NCBI GenBank assembly: GCA_009760855.2
Contig: WPIO01000123.1
Coordinates: 1,056,001 to 1,120,000, forward strand
Source of the DNA: Cristatella mucedo
Taxonomy: Eukaryota > Bryozoa > Phylactolaemata > Cristatellidae
Direction of reading: 5' to 3'
DNA length: 64,000 bases
The translations under genes were made by a program, and so were the position numbers. Shown here piece by piece: positions 22,605-32,570 of the stretch; within the stretch, counting starts at the first letter, position 1, and each line of letters opens with the position of its first letter. Under the pieces are notes generated by a model. That model was given only the letters and a program-made list of their open reading frames with translations. It was not told where the DNA came from and did not search any database.

Positions 22605-23005
22605 TCGTTCCTCAGCTTAAAGACCGATGATGGGAGAAGCTTATGCATGTTTTACATTGTGGAGCTAACTTCTTCAATCCATCTGAAAGACATCCATACT
22701 CGTGCTTAAGACTATAGCACATCCTATCCAGCCGTCCGAAGCTGCCAACTTCTAGTCTCTACCCATGTCCTGGACCACTCACCAGACTTAACTCTCCTAG
22801 GCTGTGCTAATTGCCCCCAGTGCTTAACGACCTCGCCCGACCAAGTCTTAAGTTAAATGTATTTGATGACTGGTTGGCATATGCGATGAGCTTGAATAAA
22901 GATTTAGTTCTCGTAATGTGCTATGTGAAAGAATTTTTTTTTTGAATTCTTGTCTCTCACTTTCTCTTAGTTGTGCGAGTTTCAATCTTCTAGCAACCAG
23001 CAGCT
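22605..23005 (+). mobile_element. Family A fragments, very worn
   Basis: Short recognisable blocks ('GTTCCTCAGCTTAAAGACCG' and the 'TCACTTTCTCTTAGTTGTG' segment) in the correct order but with heavy decay between. The 23005-23490 stretch shows nothing assignable. Confidence 0.5.
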
Positions 23006-23489
23006 GATTTGGCTTTGAAAGTGCTATGGAAAAATGTCCTACGTCACAACCGTAACCCCATAAAGCCTTTCATGCATTGTGGATAAAGATTTTAGGTGGA
23101 ATGTGAATAATTGGTCTCTTGTCTTTTAAATGTAAGTTAATTGAAAAACTAGGCAAGATTCTGTAGCTGACACATTTTAGTAATCCTTCATGGCGTTAAA
23201 AGGTTGGCTCACTGTAGTTAATACTTCTGCTAGAGTCGGCAAGCATTATTTTGGCATTCATGGGGCTCAAGCCCGTTCAGTATGGTTATGTCAGTTCAGG
23301 AAGATCAATCGAGTTTCAAGAAATCAGTGAGTTCAGTAAGCCCTGGTGGTTTGACGGTGTATGTGCAAGTTGGGCACTATGACAAAGTTTTTTATTCCTG
23401 TAAATACTGAGTTAGTGACTTCTGACAGAATTAATTAATCGTGAAAATATGTACCGCTTTAAGGAACCGAATTGCCTTAACCTTGTATG

Positions 23490-23870
23490 CAACTCAAATG
23501 CTTTGGAGACCGTGCATTTAGTTCGTATACTCCCAAAGCCTGGAATTTTCTCCCGACTTGCACAGAACATCCCTTAACTTGACCACATTTAAAAAGAACT
23601 AAACATCTCACCTATTTAGGACCGCATTTATTGGGTCTCTGTGATTCGTCCGTAACCCTTCTTATGCGTGCTGACACTGTGCATGCTGCCACTAACCATA
23701 TTTGCATGCTAACCCTGAGCATGTCACCCCTAACCACGTTGTTCATGTTGTTTATCAAGCATGATATTACTCACGATTCAATCGCGTTTCCCTTTACAGC
23801 AAATGTAAAGCGCCTAGGAAGAGATTGAGTTTTCTGAGGGCGCTTTATCAAGTTTGTAATTATTATTAAA
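23490..23870 (+). mobile_element. Family B 3' end copy
   Basis: Starts in the segment equivalent to 'NLKSFGDRAFSSYAP', with a frameshift and stop. It ends with an almost intact terminal hairpin (AAAGCGCC ... GGGCGCTTT) and an ATT/TTAAAA tail. Confidence 0.85.
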
Positions 23871-24097
23871 ATTAACCTCATGGAATAGTTATTACACTTT
23901 TATTAATACTACAATAGCCAGTATTCTACCTCCTTTATAAAGCCACCAACTGAAAACTTATCATACTGTGCTGGCATAACAACTTGACATTATTGTGTGC
24001 TCTGACGTAAAATGAGAACGCATTCAAGTCAGATTTAGCTCAGTTCAAGCCGTCTCTGCCTTATATTGTTTTGACTCCAAACCTGCTTATTTCGTAG

Positions 24098-24267
24098 GTC
24101 AAGATGCTAAATAGAGCCGAAAAAGCCGCGTTACTTTTCGAAAAACCGCAGAGAAAGAATCTTAATTTTGGTGAAATCGTTGTTGCTGCTTTTAAAGAGG
24201 CAGAAGTTCACGGTGCTCCACAAGAGATAAAACAAAAGATAGAACGCAGACGAAATGACTATCTCAG
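24098..24267 (+). CDS. Host exon 3: second half of the CARD-like fold
   Basis: A 170-bp segment with acceptor TTATTTCGTAG|G and a strong donor (CTCAG|GTAAGT). Read in phase 0, which is how exon 2 ends, it gives 'VKMLNRAEKAALLFEK', 'NFGEIVVAAFKEAEVHGA' and 'EIKQKIERRRNDYL'. The 'KAALLFE' and 'F-x-x-x-VVAAFKE' spacing fits CARD helices 4-6. It leaves in phase 2, the entry phase of the exon at 58786. It has no stop or frameshift and no similarity to the retrotransposons around it. Whether one or more unseen exons intervene before 58786 cannot be told from the sequence. Confidence 0.6.
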
Positions 24268-24853
24268 GTAAGTCTCTGGTGAGGAAGTCGGAATGAGTTT
24301 CTAGTGGCTGATGTCGGGTGATTGTTCAGTGATTGAGCACTCCTGAGTGTCAATTAAGCTAGCCAGGGTGACATTAGCACAAGCGACTTCCCTATCTCTA
24401 ATTATTGAGCAAGAGTGAGTTTCAAGTGAGCAAACCAATGTGATTCGAGGGTGTATTTGTTGTGAGTCTCTAATGAATTAGCCTGCATGAATCACAAGTG
24501 AATTAGGATTTGTTTCTACGTGACCATTTATTCCATGATATGCGGTATGCTATGATAATAATAATAGCAATGATAATAATACACTTGATATAGCTCCCTC
24601 AGAGAACTCAATGCCTGTGTAGGCTCTTCACATTTGCTGATCCTGGTGAGACTGCAATAAGTAAGCTCAGGTGAGTGTTCAGTAAGCTAGCAGTTCAAAG
24701 CTCTCATTAAGAGGTTTAGCAATGTTTCAGTAAGTTTAAAAAGCCCTCATAATGTAACGCAAATTAATCTTACTAATCTATTGATGGAATAGGAAGTATG
24801 TTTGACACTATTCTATAGAGCAGACTGTGAATTTGTGAAACTTGCTTAATGAA
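24268..24853. other. Intron sequence with a family B tail
   Basis: Begins with the donor of exon 3. A minus-strand family B 3' tail (ATT-type repeats plus a degraded hairpin) lies at about 24555-24650. Nothing else is recognisable. Confidence 0.6.
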
Positions 24854-26232
24854 ATGTAATGTAATGTAATGTATCTCCGTCAGTAACTCCACAAAGTCCT
24901 AAAGACATGTGGGTGTTACGCAGGAGAGTTTTGTATAGCTCACTCACAGCCTAAGCTAATTTCGGTACGCATTCGGTAGCCCACAGACTTCGTCTCACGC
25001 AACAAAGAGAAAGTGGGATGCATAGCAGAGTTAGGAGAGCAGTTGAGGTAGTGAGTAGCATAGAAGTAGCAGTTCAGGACCGCTGAAAAAGATGTGCCAT
25101 AGCCGGCACTTGGAGAGTAGATGTCGTTGCGCCAGAATTGTGGAAGCGAGTTCCACAGTCTAGGACCTGCAGAGCTAAAGCTTCTGTCGCCAACTGTCTT
25201 TAAGGGGAGGAATGGGACAGCTAATTTATTGTCCACACAGGACCTGAGGGCGTGAACAGGCTGAAACTGATGCAGCAGTTCAGCTAGGTATGAAGGAGCC
25301 AAGCCGTGGCGGGCCTTGTGGGTCAGCGTAAGAACTTTGCTCTTTATCCTTTGCTCAACCGGCAACCATTCTAGCTCTTTTAGCAGAGGTGACACGTGCT
25401 CAAACCGCCGGGACTTAAAGACCAGCCTTGCCGCCATATTCATAGTCAGCTGTAGTGGCATAATAGCTTTCTTTGGTAGCCCAGCCAAAAGGGAATTACA
25501 ATAATCAAGCCGAGACAGAACTAAAGAGCTTGTTAAATTTTTTACAAGCCACTGCGGGATACAGCTTCTAATCTTGGATAGGGATCGGATGTGATGGCTA
25601 GCTGTAGAGGCAGTCTTCTGAATGAAGCTTTTGAAATTGAGGCAGCTGTAGAACACGACACCTAGATTTCGAGCACGTGGTGAAGGTCGCACAATAGCAT
25701 CACCTATTAGAACAGCAAAGCCTTTTAATCCAGCCACACGCTTAGGATGTCCTGTGAGAAGAAGTTCGTTTTGATCGTCATTTAATTTCAGGAAGTTTTC
25801 CGACATCAAGGATCGAATATCGGCAAGGCAAGCGTTCAGTTTCTCAGTTGCTGCAGCAGATTCCGACGGTTTGAATGACAAATACAACTGAGTATCGTCA
25901 GCATAGAAGTGATATCCTATTCCATGGGCCTTAATCACTTTTCCCAGAGGTTGCGTATAAGTGGAGAACAGCAAGGGACCAAGTACAGACCCTTGAGGGA
26001 CTCCACAGGTGACCCTTCTCATGCCTGAGACCTGACCCCCACACGACACAGATTGAACACGATCAGACAAGTATGATTTAAACCACGCCAGTGCTTCGTC
26101 TGCCAGACCGATCGTTGTTCTCAGTTTTTCAAGCAGAACTTCGTGATCAATGGTGTCGAAGGCAGCAGACAGATCTAGCAGAGCTAAGGCAGTGACATTC
26201 CCGTCGTCGTTGCTACGTAGAATGTCACGCGA
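24854..26232 (-). pseudogene. Family A retrotransposon, RT to 3' end
   Basis: 5'-truncated but otherwise good copy. It starts at RT motif A ('LLDLSAAFDTIDHE', near 26170), then 'CGVPQGSVLGPLLF' and the catalytic 'FYADDTQLYLSF' near 25900. The thumb and C-terminal domain follow as one open frame of 376 codons (26070-24940), with 'SLVLSRLDYCNSLLAGLP', 'SFSSAGPRLWNSLP' and the family-specific end. The 3' stem and ACATT tail close it at 24854. The frame upstream of 26070 is also open, so it may be fairly young; the missing endonuclease makes it dead on arrival. Confidence 0.9.
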
Positions 26233-26504
26233 ATAATTTATTCATTTATACTTTAAAAAATACCATGGCTATCGTAAAATATGAAACTCTTCGGCTCTCT
26301 AGTGTTTTTGGCTCGACTGAAATTTTTTATTGAATTAAAGTCACTGTTTACATATTCTGGCCCTGTGCATGTTTTCCAAAAATTGTAGCCTAGCTATTGC
26401 CGATGTATCGACTTTTTTCAGGAGAAGGCCGGAAAGAAATCATGATGATTATTTGGTCAAGGACCTCTAAAGTACTTTAAAGAATGATTTCATGCCATGC
26501 AATC
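26233..26504. other. Non-coding flank of the LTR element
   Basis: No gene. The last five bases (CAATC, 26500-26504) form the left target-site duplication of the LTR element. Confidence 0.7.
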
Positions 26505-26991
26505 TGTAGTTTGGTTGCACAGCAGAGTGCCAGCCGATGCCCAACACCGACAGTTTATTCCCAACCCACTGAGCCCAAGAGTGCACGGCTTCCCTCAGCC
26601 CCTTCCCTCACACAACTCCCCTCCCCTGGTCGACTCCGATGACTCATTGACCACAACTGTGCACCGGCCGACCCTGATGGTGAATCCACCATCTGGCCAC
26701 CAGCTGGTCCATGCCACATCAAAGGCGGACCACAGCAGTGCACTGGCCGACCCTGATGGTGAAGCCACCATCTGGCCACCAGCTGGTTACAGGCCTGCGT
26801 CCATACCACATCACAGGCGGACCACAGCTGTGCACCTGCCCCTCTCGGTGGTGCTTCTAACAGCTCACCAGTAGCATATCAGAGGAGCCTGCATACGATA
26901 CATATATGCGAACTACATGCCGCTCCCTTGATCTTAGGGTCACAAGTCAGGAGCCGCCATACAATACATACATACGTACATACGAACTACA
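26505..26991 (-). repeat. 3' LTR (element read on minus strand)
   Basis: Starts TGTAGTTTGG and ends CGAACTACA, so the tips form a 7-bp inverted repeat TGTAGTT/AACTACA. It contains internal near-duplicates around 'CCATCTGGCCACCAGCTGGT' and ends in an ATACATAC-type microsatellite. Confidence 0.9.
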
Positions 26992-27069
26992 CGCACCCTT
27001 TACCTTAAGGTTACAAGTTTGCAGCACCAACACATGTAGCTGCAAGGTACAGAGCAGCAATGAGCAAGC

Positions 27070-28209
27070 CTATCCGGTCAGGACATAGTCGTCGTACCGG
27101 CGGGGAAGTGTCACAGCGCGCCTGGGCCGCTGTACTGGTTCAGCTCTGTCCCCTTCAGGTGCAGGGGGCGCCTCTTCCTGCCCTGGTACGAGGCGCATGT
27201 CGGACACGTGGCGACGCACACCGTCGATCTCGATTCCCACGCCCTGCCCCTCACTTGTTACCGTGCCCTCGGGCCACTCGGTCGTACAACGAGCGCCGGC
27301 AGGCTTCACATAGACTCGCTGGCCGACAGCATATTGAGCAGTCCTCGGGCCCTGATCTGTCTGTGCTCTGAAGATGGGGCTTTTCCGCTCATAGGAGAAC
27401 AGCCTTTTGCAAGGCACCGATTCCTCGTGCAACCCGGCTGTTGGGGAGATGTTGTACCAATACACCATCATCAGGACGTTCTTGCCCGTGCGAGCCGCCA
27501 TTCCCTTGATGGTCCTGTGGTTTCGCTCAACGATGCCGTTGCCGGAGGGTTTATAGGCGCAATGGTATATGGGCTCCACGCCCCAAAGGTCGCAAAGACC
27601 GCGAAGAGCTGTTGAGCGAAAGCTCGCACCGTTGTCCATGAGCAGCTGCTGCGGAGGGCCACGCTTCCTAAAAATTTCGCCCAGATTTTGCACCAAAGAG
27701 TTTTCTCCCTCGTCGGGTATTCGCCTCCAAATAGCGAAACGGCTTGGTCCACAATCTACCCCGGTCAGATATTTTTGGCCCTTGAAATGCGTTACGTCGC
27801 AGGCCAGGCGCTGCCAATTCTCGCTTACATCAAGCACGCCTGCACTCCATGCGACTGGTGCAGGATCGATCGACTTGCAACGAGGGCAAGCCTTCACGAC
27901 GGCTTCGACGTCCTTCCGCCGGATAGTAGCTTTCGGGTGGCACATTCTGGCAAGGTACAGTGTCCTGTCAACTCCAAAGTGGTGAAGGCTGTGGAAACTC
28001 TTTAGGTCGACGCCGACCACCGGCGAAGACGCCTGCTCTGAAACAGCGAGACAGCTTACATTCGCCCTCGTCCATTTCTGAGAGACGCGGGTCAGCTGGT
28101 CGGCTTTATTGTTGGATGATCGCACTAGGACTACGGAAGCCTTCAGTCCACACTCTGACACCGTGTCGGCTATCAGTGCTAGCCTGCGTTTGATAAGCGC
28201 CTCTCCCAT
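27070..28209 (-). pseudogene. LTR element integrase (C-terminal pol), long open frame
   Basis: An open frame of 379 codons, opening in the end of RNase H ('NNKADQLTRV'). Next is a zinc-binding module 'FHSLHHFGVD' ... 'CPRC'. The catalytic core has Asp in 'ACDVTHFKG', Asp in 'LLMDNGASF' and Glu in 'GNGIVERNHR', the D,D-35-E triad of retroviral-type integrases. The C-terminal tail has an SH3-like 'YAVGQRVYVKPA' region and ends 'RRYDDYVLTG' next to the 3' LTR. The triad is complete. Because upstream pol is broken, the protein would not be produced as in a live element; it is marked pseudogene for that reason. Confidence 0.85.
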
Positions 28210-29257
28210 GCCGTGGGCTCGTACAGGCTTATCCCCAACCAGCAGTGACTCTAGCCATCCGTGAACAGTTGCTGAATCTGTCCGAATCTCTAACTGCCGT
28301 AATGACCAAGCAATGGCCAGATTGATGCCCTTGATGATAGCCTCCAGCTACGCAAGATTGATGTGGGCTACGTCGTCAGCTTTTCGCAGCCAGGAGGCAT
28401 CCTCGACGATTCTTCCTCCTATATCCAGGCATGTGCCGATAGCAAGGCTGCTGGCATCACACCAGAGGATGCCACTATCCAGATTCGGCACATTCGTACC
28501 ACTCGCTTTTCGGAATCCAACAGTCTAGAAATACCTCGTACAAACCTTAAATCCTTTGGAGACCGTGCATTTAGCTCGTATGCTCCCACAGCCTGGAACT
28601 CCCTCCCGACCTGCATCAGAACATCCCCTGACCTGACCACATTTAAAAGAAACTTAAAAACATACCTATTTAGGACAGCATTTAGTGGGTCCTTGTGATT
28701 CGTCCTCGATGTGCTTATGCGTGCTGACACTGTTCATGCTGCCACTAACCACATTTGCATGCTGACCCAGTGCATGTAACCCCTAACCATGTTATTCATT
28801 TTGTTTGTTTTTCAAGCATGATTTTACTTACTATTCTATTGCGTATCACTTTGCAGCAAATGTAAAGCGCCTAGAAAGAGATTAAGTTCTCTGAGGGCGC
28901 TTTATCAAGTGCAATATTATTATTATTATTATTCCAAATGCCTGAAACTGGATCGTCGGCATGCAATCGCTGCATCAACTCACCCGCCATGGCTATGACA
29001 TTTTCACCAACGACTGAGTCCCAACCGACATCGCCAGCAGCTCGCTTTAGGTTAATTGCAGGCCGGGCGAAGCCAGCCTGCGATTGGGAAATGCCCGATC
29101 AGCTACCCGCACCACGAAAACAGCTGGCGTCGCGATGGGGCGTAAGGCAATGCACTCATCACGTTATCGCGGCACCAACGGAGCTCCTCACCTTCCTTTG
29201 GCCTGCATACTCGAAGGCCAAGGACCCTTCCGCCGTCAGGCTTTCTGGCGGCTTAGC
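28210..29257 (-). pseudogene. LTR element RNase H region, interrupted
   Basis: RNase H pieces are readable on the minus strand. 'LASDASSLAIG' and 'WLRKADDVAHINLA' lie near 28470-28340, and 'EIRTDSATVHGWLESLL' lies near 28290. The RT connection region 'LAFEYAGQRKVRSSVG' lies further upstream, near 29200. The domain is cut by the family B insertion at 28493-28935, by an in-frame TAG near 28350, and by frame changes beyond the insertion. Confidence 0.75.
28493..28935 (+). mobile_element. Family B 3' end nested in the LTR element
   Basis: A young-looking plus-strand copy inside RNase H. It has an open C-terminal frame 'TTRFSESNSLEIPRTNLKSF' onward to its stop near 28696, then the non-coding 3' end with an intact hairpin (AAAGCGCC ... 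GGGCGCTTT) and seven ATT units. Because it interrupts the LTR element, it inserted later. Confidence 0.9.
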
Positions 29258-29815
29258 CTAAAAACCAAATGTTCTTAGCAAGTCGATTACCTCACCATTC
29301 GAGACGACGCTGTTATTGACAACAATATCGTCGACAAACGAATCGGTACCAGTACGAACTCGCTCATCCATGGACAAGACCTTTGTCAGAATCGCGGTCA
29401 TTATTTTCGGGGCGACATTAAGTCCGAAACCTAGTCGTGTGAGGCAGTACCGACGGCTTTTGTACTCCACGACCTGATATTGCCAGAGAGCGGGATCAAC
29501 ATGCACCTGCAAGTATGCTTTTCGCAGGTCAATTATGCTCACGCTCTCGCCCAGCCGTCGCCACGCTCTGAGCTATGTGCTACACACATCACCACCAGCC
29601 GTGTGACTCGAGTTAAACTGATTAAGTTCTCGGTAGTCCATCACGGGCCTCACTTTGCCCTTACTTGCCTGTACGACGGCCATTAGAGGGATCAGGCCAC
29701 CACAATGACCAGTGAACGGCTGCAACCAGCCTTCCTTGATCCACTCTTCCACCTCCTTTTCGTAGTCGGCACGAATTTTCTCTCCCACATGATATGAAGC
29801 GATATGGTTTGTCAA
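29258..29815 (-). pseudogene. LTR element reverse transcriptase, frameshifted
   Basis: RT fingers and palm in two frames. 29815-29573 carries 'EEWIKEGWLQPF', 'IPLMAVVQASKGKVRPVMDY' and 'RELNQF'. 29542-29258 carries 'SIIDLRKAYLQVHVD', 'RLGFGLNVAPKIM' and the catalytic 'SFVDDIVVNN' near 29330, a YVDD variant. A frameshift separates them near 29560. Family placement as Ty3-like follows from the FVDD box and the domain order. Confidence 0.85.
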
Positions 29816-29839
29816 TTGGGGAACGACACAACGATTCGT

Positions 29840-31039
29840 CTACTCCCACTTGACTGACCAGCGCCCCTGATAAAATACTGCCTTGAAGTCCTTCTCATCA
29901 ATCAGTAAGTCAGCGGCCGACGATGCTACAGCACGTTTGACACTAGGAGATGCCACTACTGCTGCCTCAGGACGGTGTGCTGGCTCTGGAACTCCCCTTT
30001 GGCTCATGAACTCAACTTGGCCAGCGGAAGGACCGATAATCACGCCACCTAGGAGTTCAATGGCATCCATACCGAGTAGTAACCCGAAACCAGGAAGAAC
30101 ATCTGACACAAGGCAGTCCATCACTATCGTTCGTCCGCAGAGGGCTACCGTAGCGACGCACGTGGACTTGCAGACAGCCGCGGCTCCATTCATCATCACG
30201 ACTTCCTCGCACGCTCTCCTCACCCTCGCAGGGTCCGCAAGCGTCGCCGAAATGATGGAGCTCGAGAACCCAGTATCCACGAGCGCAGACGCCTTGGAGT
30301 TTTCGATGAGGACACGTACCGAAGGAAGGCGCGCCATGACGGAGGGGAAAGCACCAGCGCAGTAATGCCTGCTCTCCCCTACTCGTTTCTTTTGGCCAGT
30401 TTGGTACGACGGCCCGATCCGAGCAGTTAGCAGCGAGATGTGGAATGCTCCCACAGACGTAAGGAAACACACAACATCTCTGTTATTCGGTGCCTGAGGA
30501 GGCCATCCCGAACGAGAACCGGATGCGAAGCAACTTTCTGCCGCCTTCGGAATGCTGACGCTTGCCTTCACTATGACCCGAGCCTTCTCGACAAGACCAT
30601 CCGAAAGCATTTCCGCGAGGTTGCATGAGGCTTGGAGGTGCCTCTTTGAGGCCTCCGGCAGCCCAGCAACAAAGGCGCATTTGAAAAAATCACCGGCCAC
30701 CAGCCTAGCCAACCAATTCAGGTCTGCCCAAAAGCCATCCACATTTTCACCTTCAGCAAGGCGACGCGAGGCGAATTCCTCGTAGGCATCGAAGCGATTC
30801 GGCGAGAATGCTGCCAGCAGTGCTTTTCTTACCGTGGCGTAGCCTTCCTTAGCCGCCTCGGGGACGCCATCTTATACGGCGTATGCCACACGTGTAAGGA
30901 ATAGCGGCAGGAAATTTTGCAATTCATCAACCCCTTGCATCTTGGCCAATCTTTCGAACCGATTTAGCCATTCAGCGAAGTCTCCGCTGCCGTCGAATTG
31001 CGAAATTTTTCCTTCCATGTGTTGTACTTTCAGACTCAT
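29840..31039 (-). pseudogene. LTR element gag and aspartic protease, broken
   Basis: gag starts at the ATG at 31039 ('MSLKVQHMEGKISQFDG') and reads 'DFAEWLNRFERLAKMQG', typical of Ty3 capsid. It meets an in-frame TAA near 30872, then continues open from about 30868 to 29840. A zinc-knuckle-like 'CGSIPHLAANC' lies near 30430 in a shifted frame, which implies an indel. The protease active site 'SALVDTGFSSSIIS' (Asp near 30277) and flap/dimer region 'GLLLGMDAIELLGG' follow. Protease processes the polyprotein in live relatives. Confidence 0.8.
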
Positions 31040-31080
31040 CGTTATACGGACCACACAGTCGCTCCCGCCGAGAAATAGCT

Positions 31081-31571
31081 TGTAGTTTGGTTGCACAGCA
31101 GAGAGCCAGCCGATGCCCAACACCGACAGTTTATTCCCAACCCACTGAGCCCAAGAGTGCACGGCTTCCCTCAGCCCCTTCCCTCACACAACTCCCCTCT
31201 CCTGGTCGACTCCGATGACTCATCGACCACAACTGTGCACCGGCCGACCCTGATGGTGAATCCACCATCTGGCCACCAGCTGGTCCATGCCACATCAAAG
31301 GTGGACCAGAGCAGTGCACTGGCCGACCCTGATGGTAAAGCCACCATCTGGCCACCAGCTGGTTACTGGCCTGCGTCCATACCACATCACAGGCGGACCA
31401 CAGCTGTGCACCTGCCCCTCTCGGTGGTGCTTCTAACAGCTCACCAGTAGCTTATCAGAGGAGCCTGCATACGATACATACATACGAACTACACGCTGCT
31501 CCCTTTACCTTACGGTCACAAGTCAGGAGCCGGCATACAATACATACATACATACGTACATACGAACTACA
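31081..31571 (-). repeat. 5' LTR (element read on minus strand)
   Basis: Same tips as the other LTR (TGTAGTT/AACTACA) and same internal order. It is followed by CAATC at 31572-31576, matching the left flank. Confidence 0.9.
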
Positions 31572-31576
31572 CAATC

Positions 31577-32570
31577 GACCGTTTCAACAGCCAGTTATAG
31601 AAGCCACTTTGTTTAAAATCACGAGATCTGTCACAGCTTTCCTCCTTAAATAAAGTCCGAGCACCAACGTAGCATGAAAATCGTATCACCTTGACTTATA
31701 TTTGTAACTAGCTGAAGGCAGTCATGAGCTACCTTTAACACATGCATTTATGATGCTCCGAACTAAGCATTAGTATTGAAATGTTAAGTTCCTCAGTTAG
31801 TGACTCCACAACTCTACAACGAATGAGTGCTATGCAGGAGCTTCCTACTGCCACTCACATTTGAGCAGATTTCGGTACTTACATGGTAAACTAGAGATTT
31901 CATCTCAGACAACTAACAAAAGGTATGACTCTTAGCTGAGTAACTAGAGGCACGATCTCCAAAGTATTACATGTTTGCACGAGCTATAGACAAAATAATT
32001 AGATTCGAAAGAGGGGGCGATACGCTGCTTGACCCGGTGACGGAGTAGATCTGATATTTAGCTCAAGAAAAGAATGAAGAGATTTATCGATGCGTTGTTT
32101 GATCGTAATTAACATCTGCAAAGGCCTACTCGGTTTCGCTGTAGCCAAAACGGAATTGCAATAGTCCAGCCACGTCTATTTTGATCACACGATGACTCGC
32201 ACAACAGAATCATCTGTCGAAAGAGCAGTGATCTAGTCTAGCCGAACTTTTGGAGTGTCAAGTTAGTAGCAATTAAGCTTCGTCCTCATTTAGCATAAGG
32301 ACAATTGAGGGCATCCAGAATTGAATGTTTCCAAGTCAAGCATTCGGGTTATCTGCAGCACATTCCGATGTTGTAAAATACAAATGCGCTCGGTATTTTA
32401 GTATAGAAGATATAGGCGATGTTATAGGTTGAATCACTTATTACAGTACCTAATTAGACGACCAAGAATGCATGTAAACGATCAACCATTTCCTCAACCG
32501 TACTCAGATGAGCTCCTTACTTAATATAATGTATTTCCGTCTGTAACTCCACAAAGTCATCAAGACCATA
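31577..32570 (-). mobile_element. Very worn mix of family A and B ends
   Basis: Degraded minus-strand blocks are detectable. The family A 3' end lies at about 31795-31920, and family B coding remnants ('CACGATCTCCAAAGTATT' segment) at about 31945-32260. A clean family A terminus (minus) lies at 32525-32570. No gene otherwise. Confidence 0.5.

Larger units (their letters stand above)
26505..31571 (-). mobile_element. Ty3-like LTR retrotransposon, full outline
   Basis: A 5.07-kb element with direct LTRs at both ends (26505-26991 and 31081-31571), a 5-bp target duplication CAATC on both sides (26500-26504 and 31572-31576), and gag-protease-RT-RNase H-integrase order on the minus strand. The LTRs differ at roughly a dozen sites in the parts I compared, so it is not brand new. 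Frames are interrupted, and a family B copy is nested at 28493-28935. Protease before RT and RNase H before integrase fit Ty3/Metaviridae; I saw no chromodomain. Confidence 0.9.

Noticed and set aside
26497-26874. 125-codon ORF in the LTR and its twin at 31091-31450
   Set aside because: The two are the same LTR sequence in direct repeat, read antisense to the element; no features of a gene.
27060-28193. Several plus-strand ORFs over the integrase
   Set aside because: They are antisense shadows of the minus-strand integrase, which has a complete catalytic pattern.
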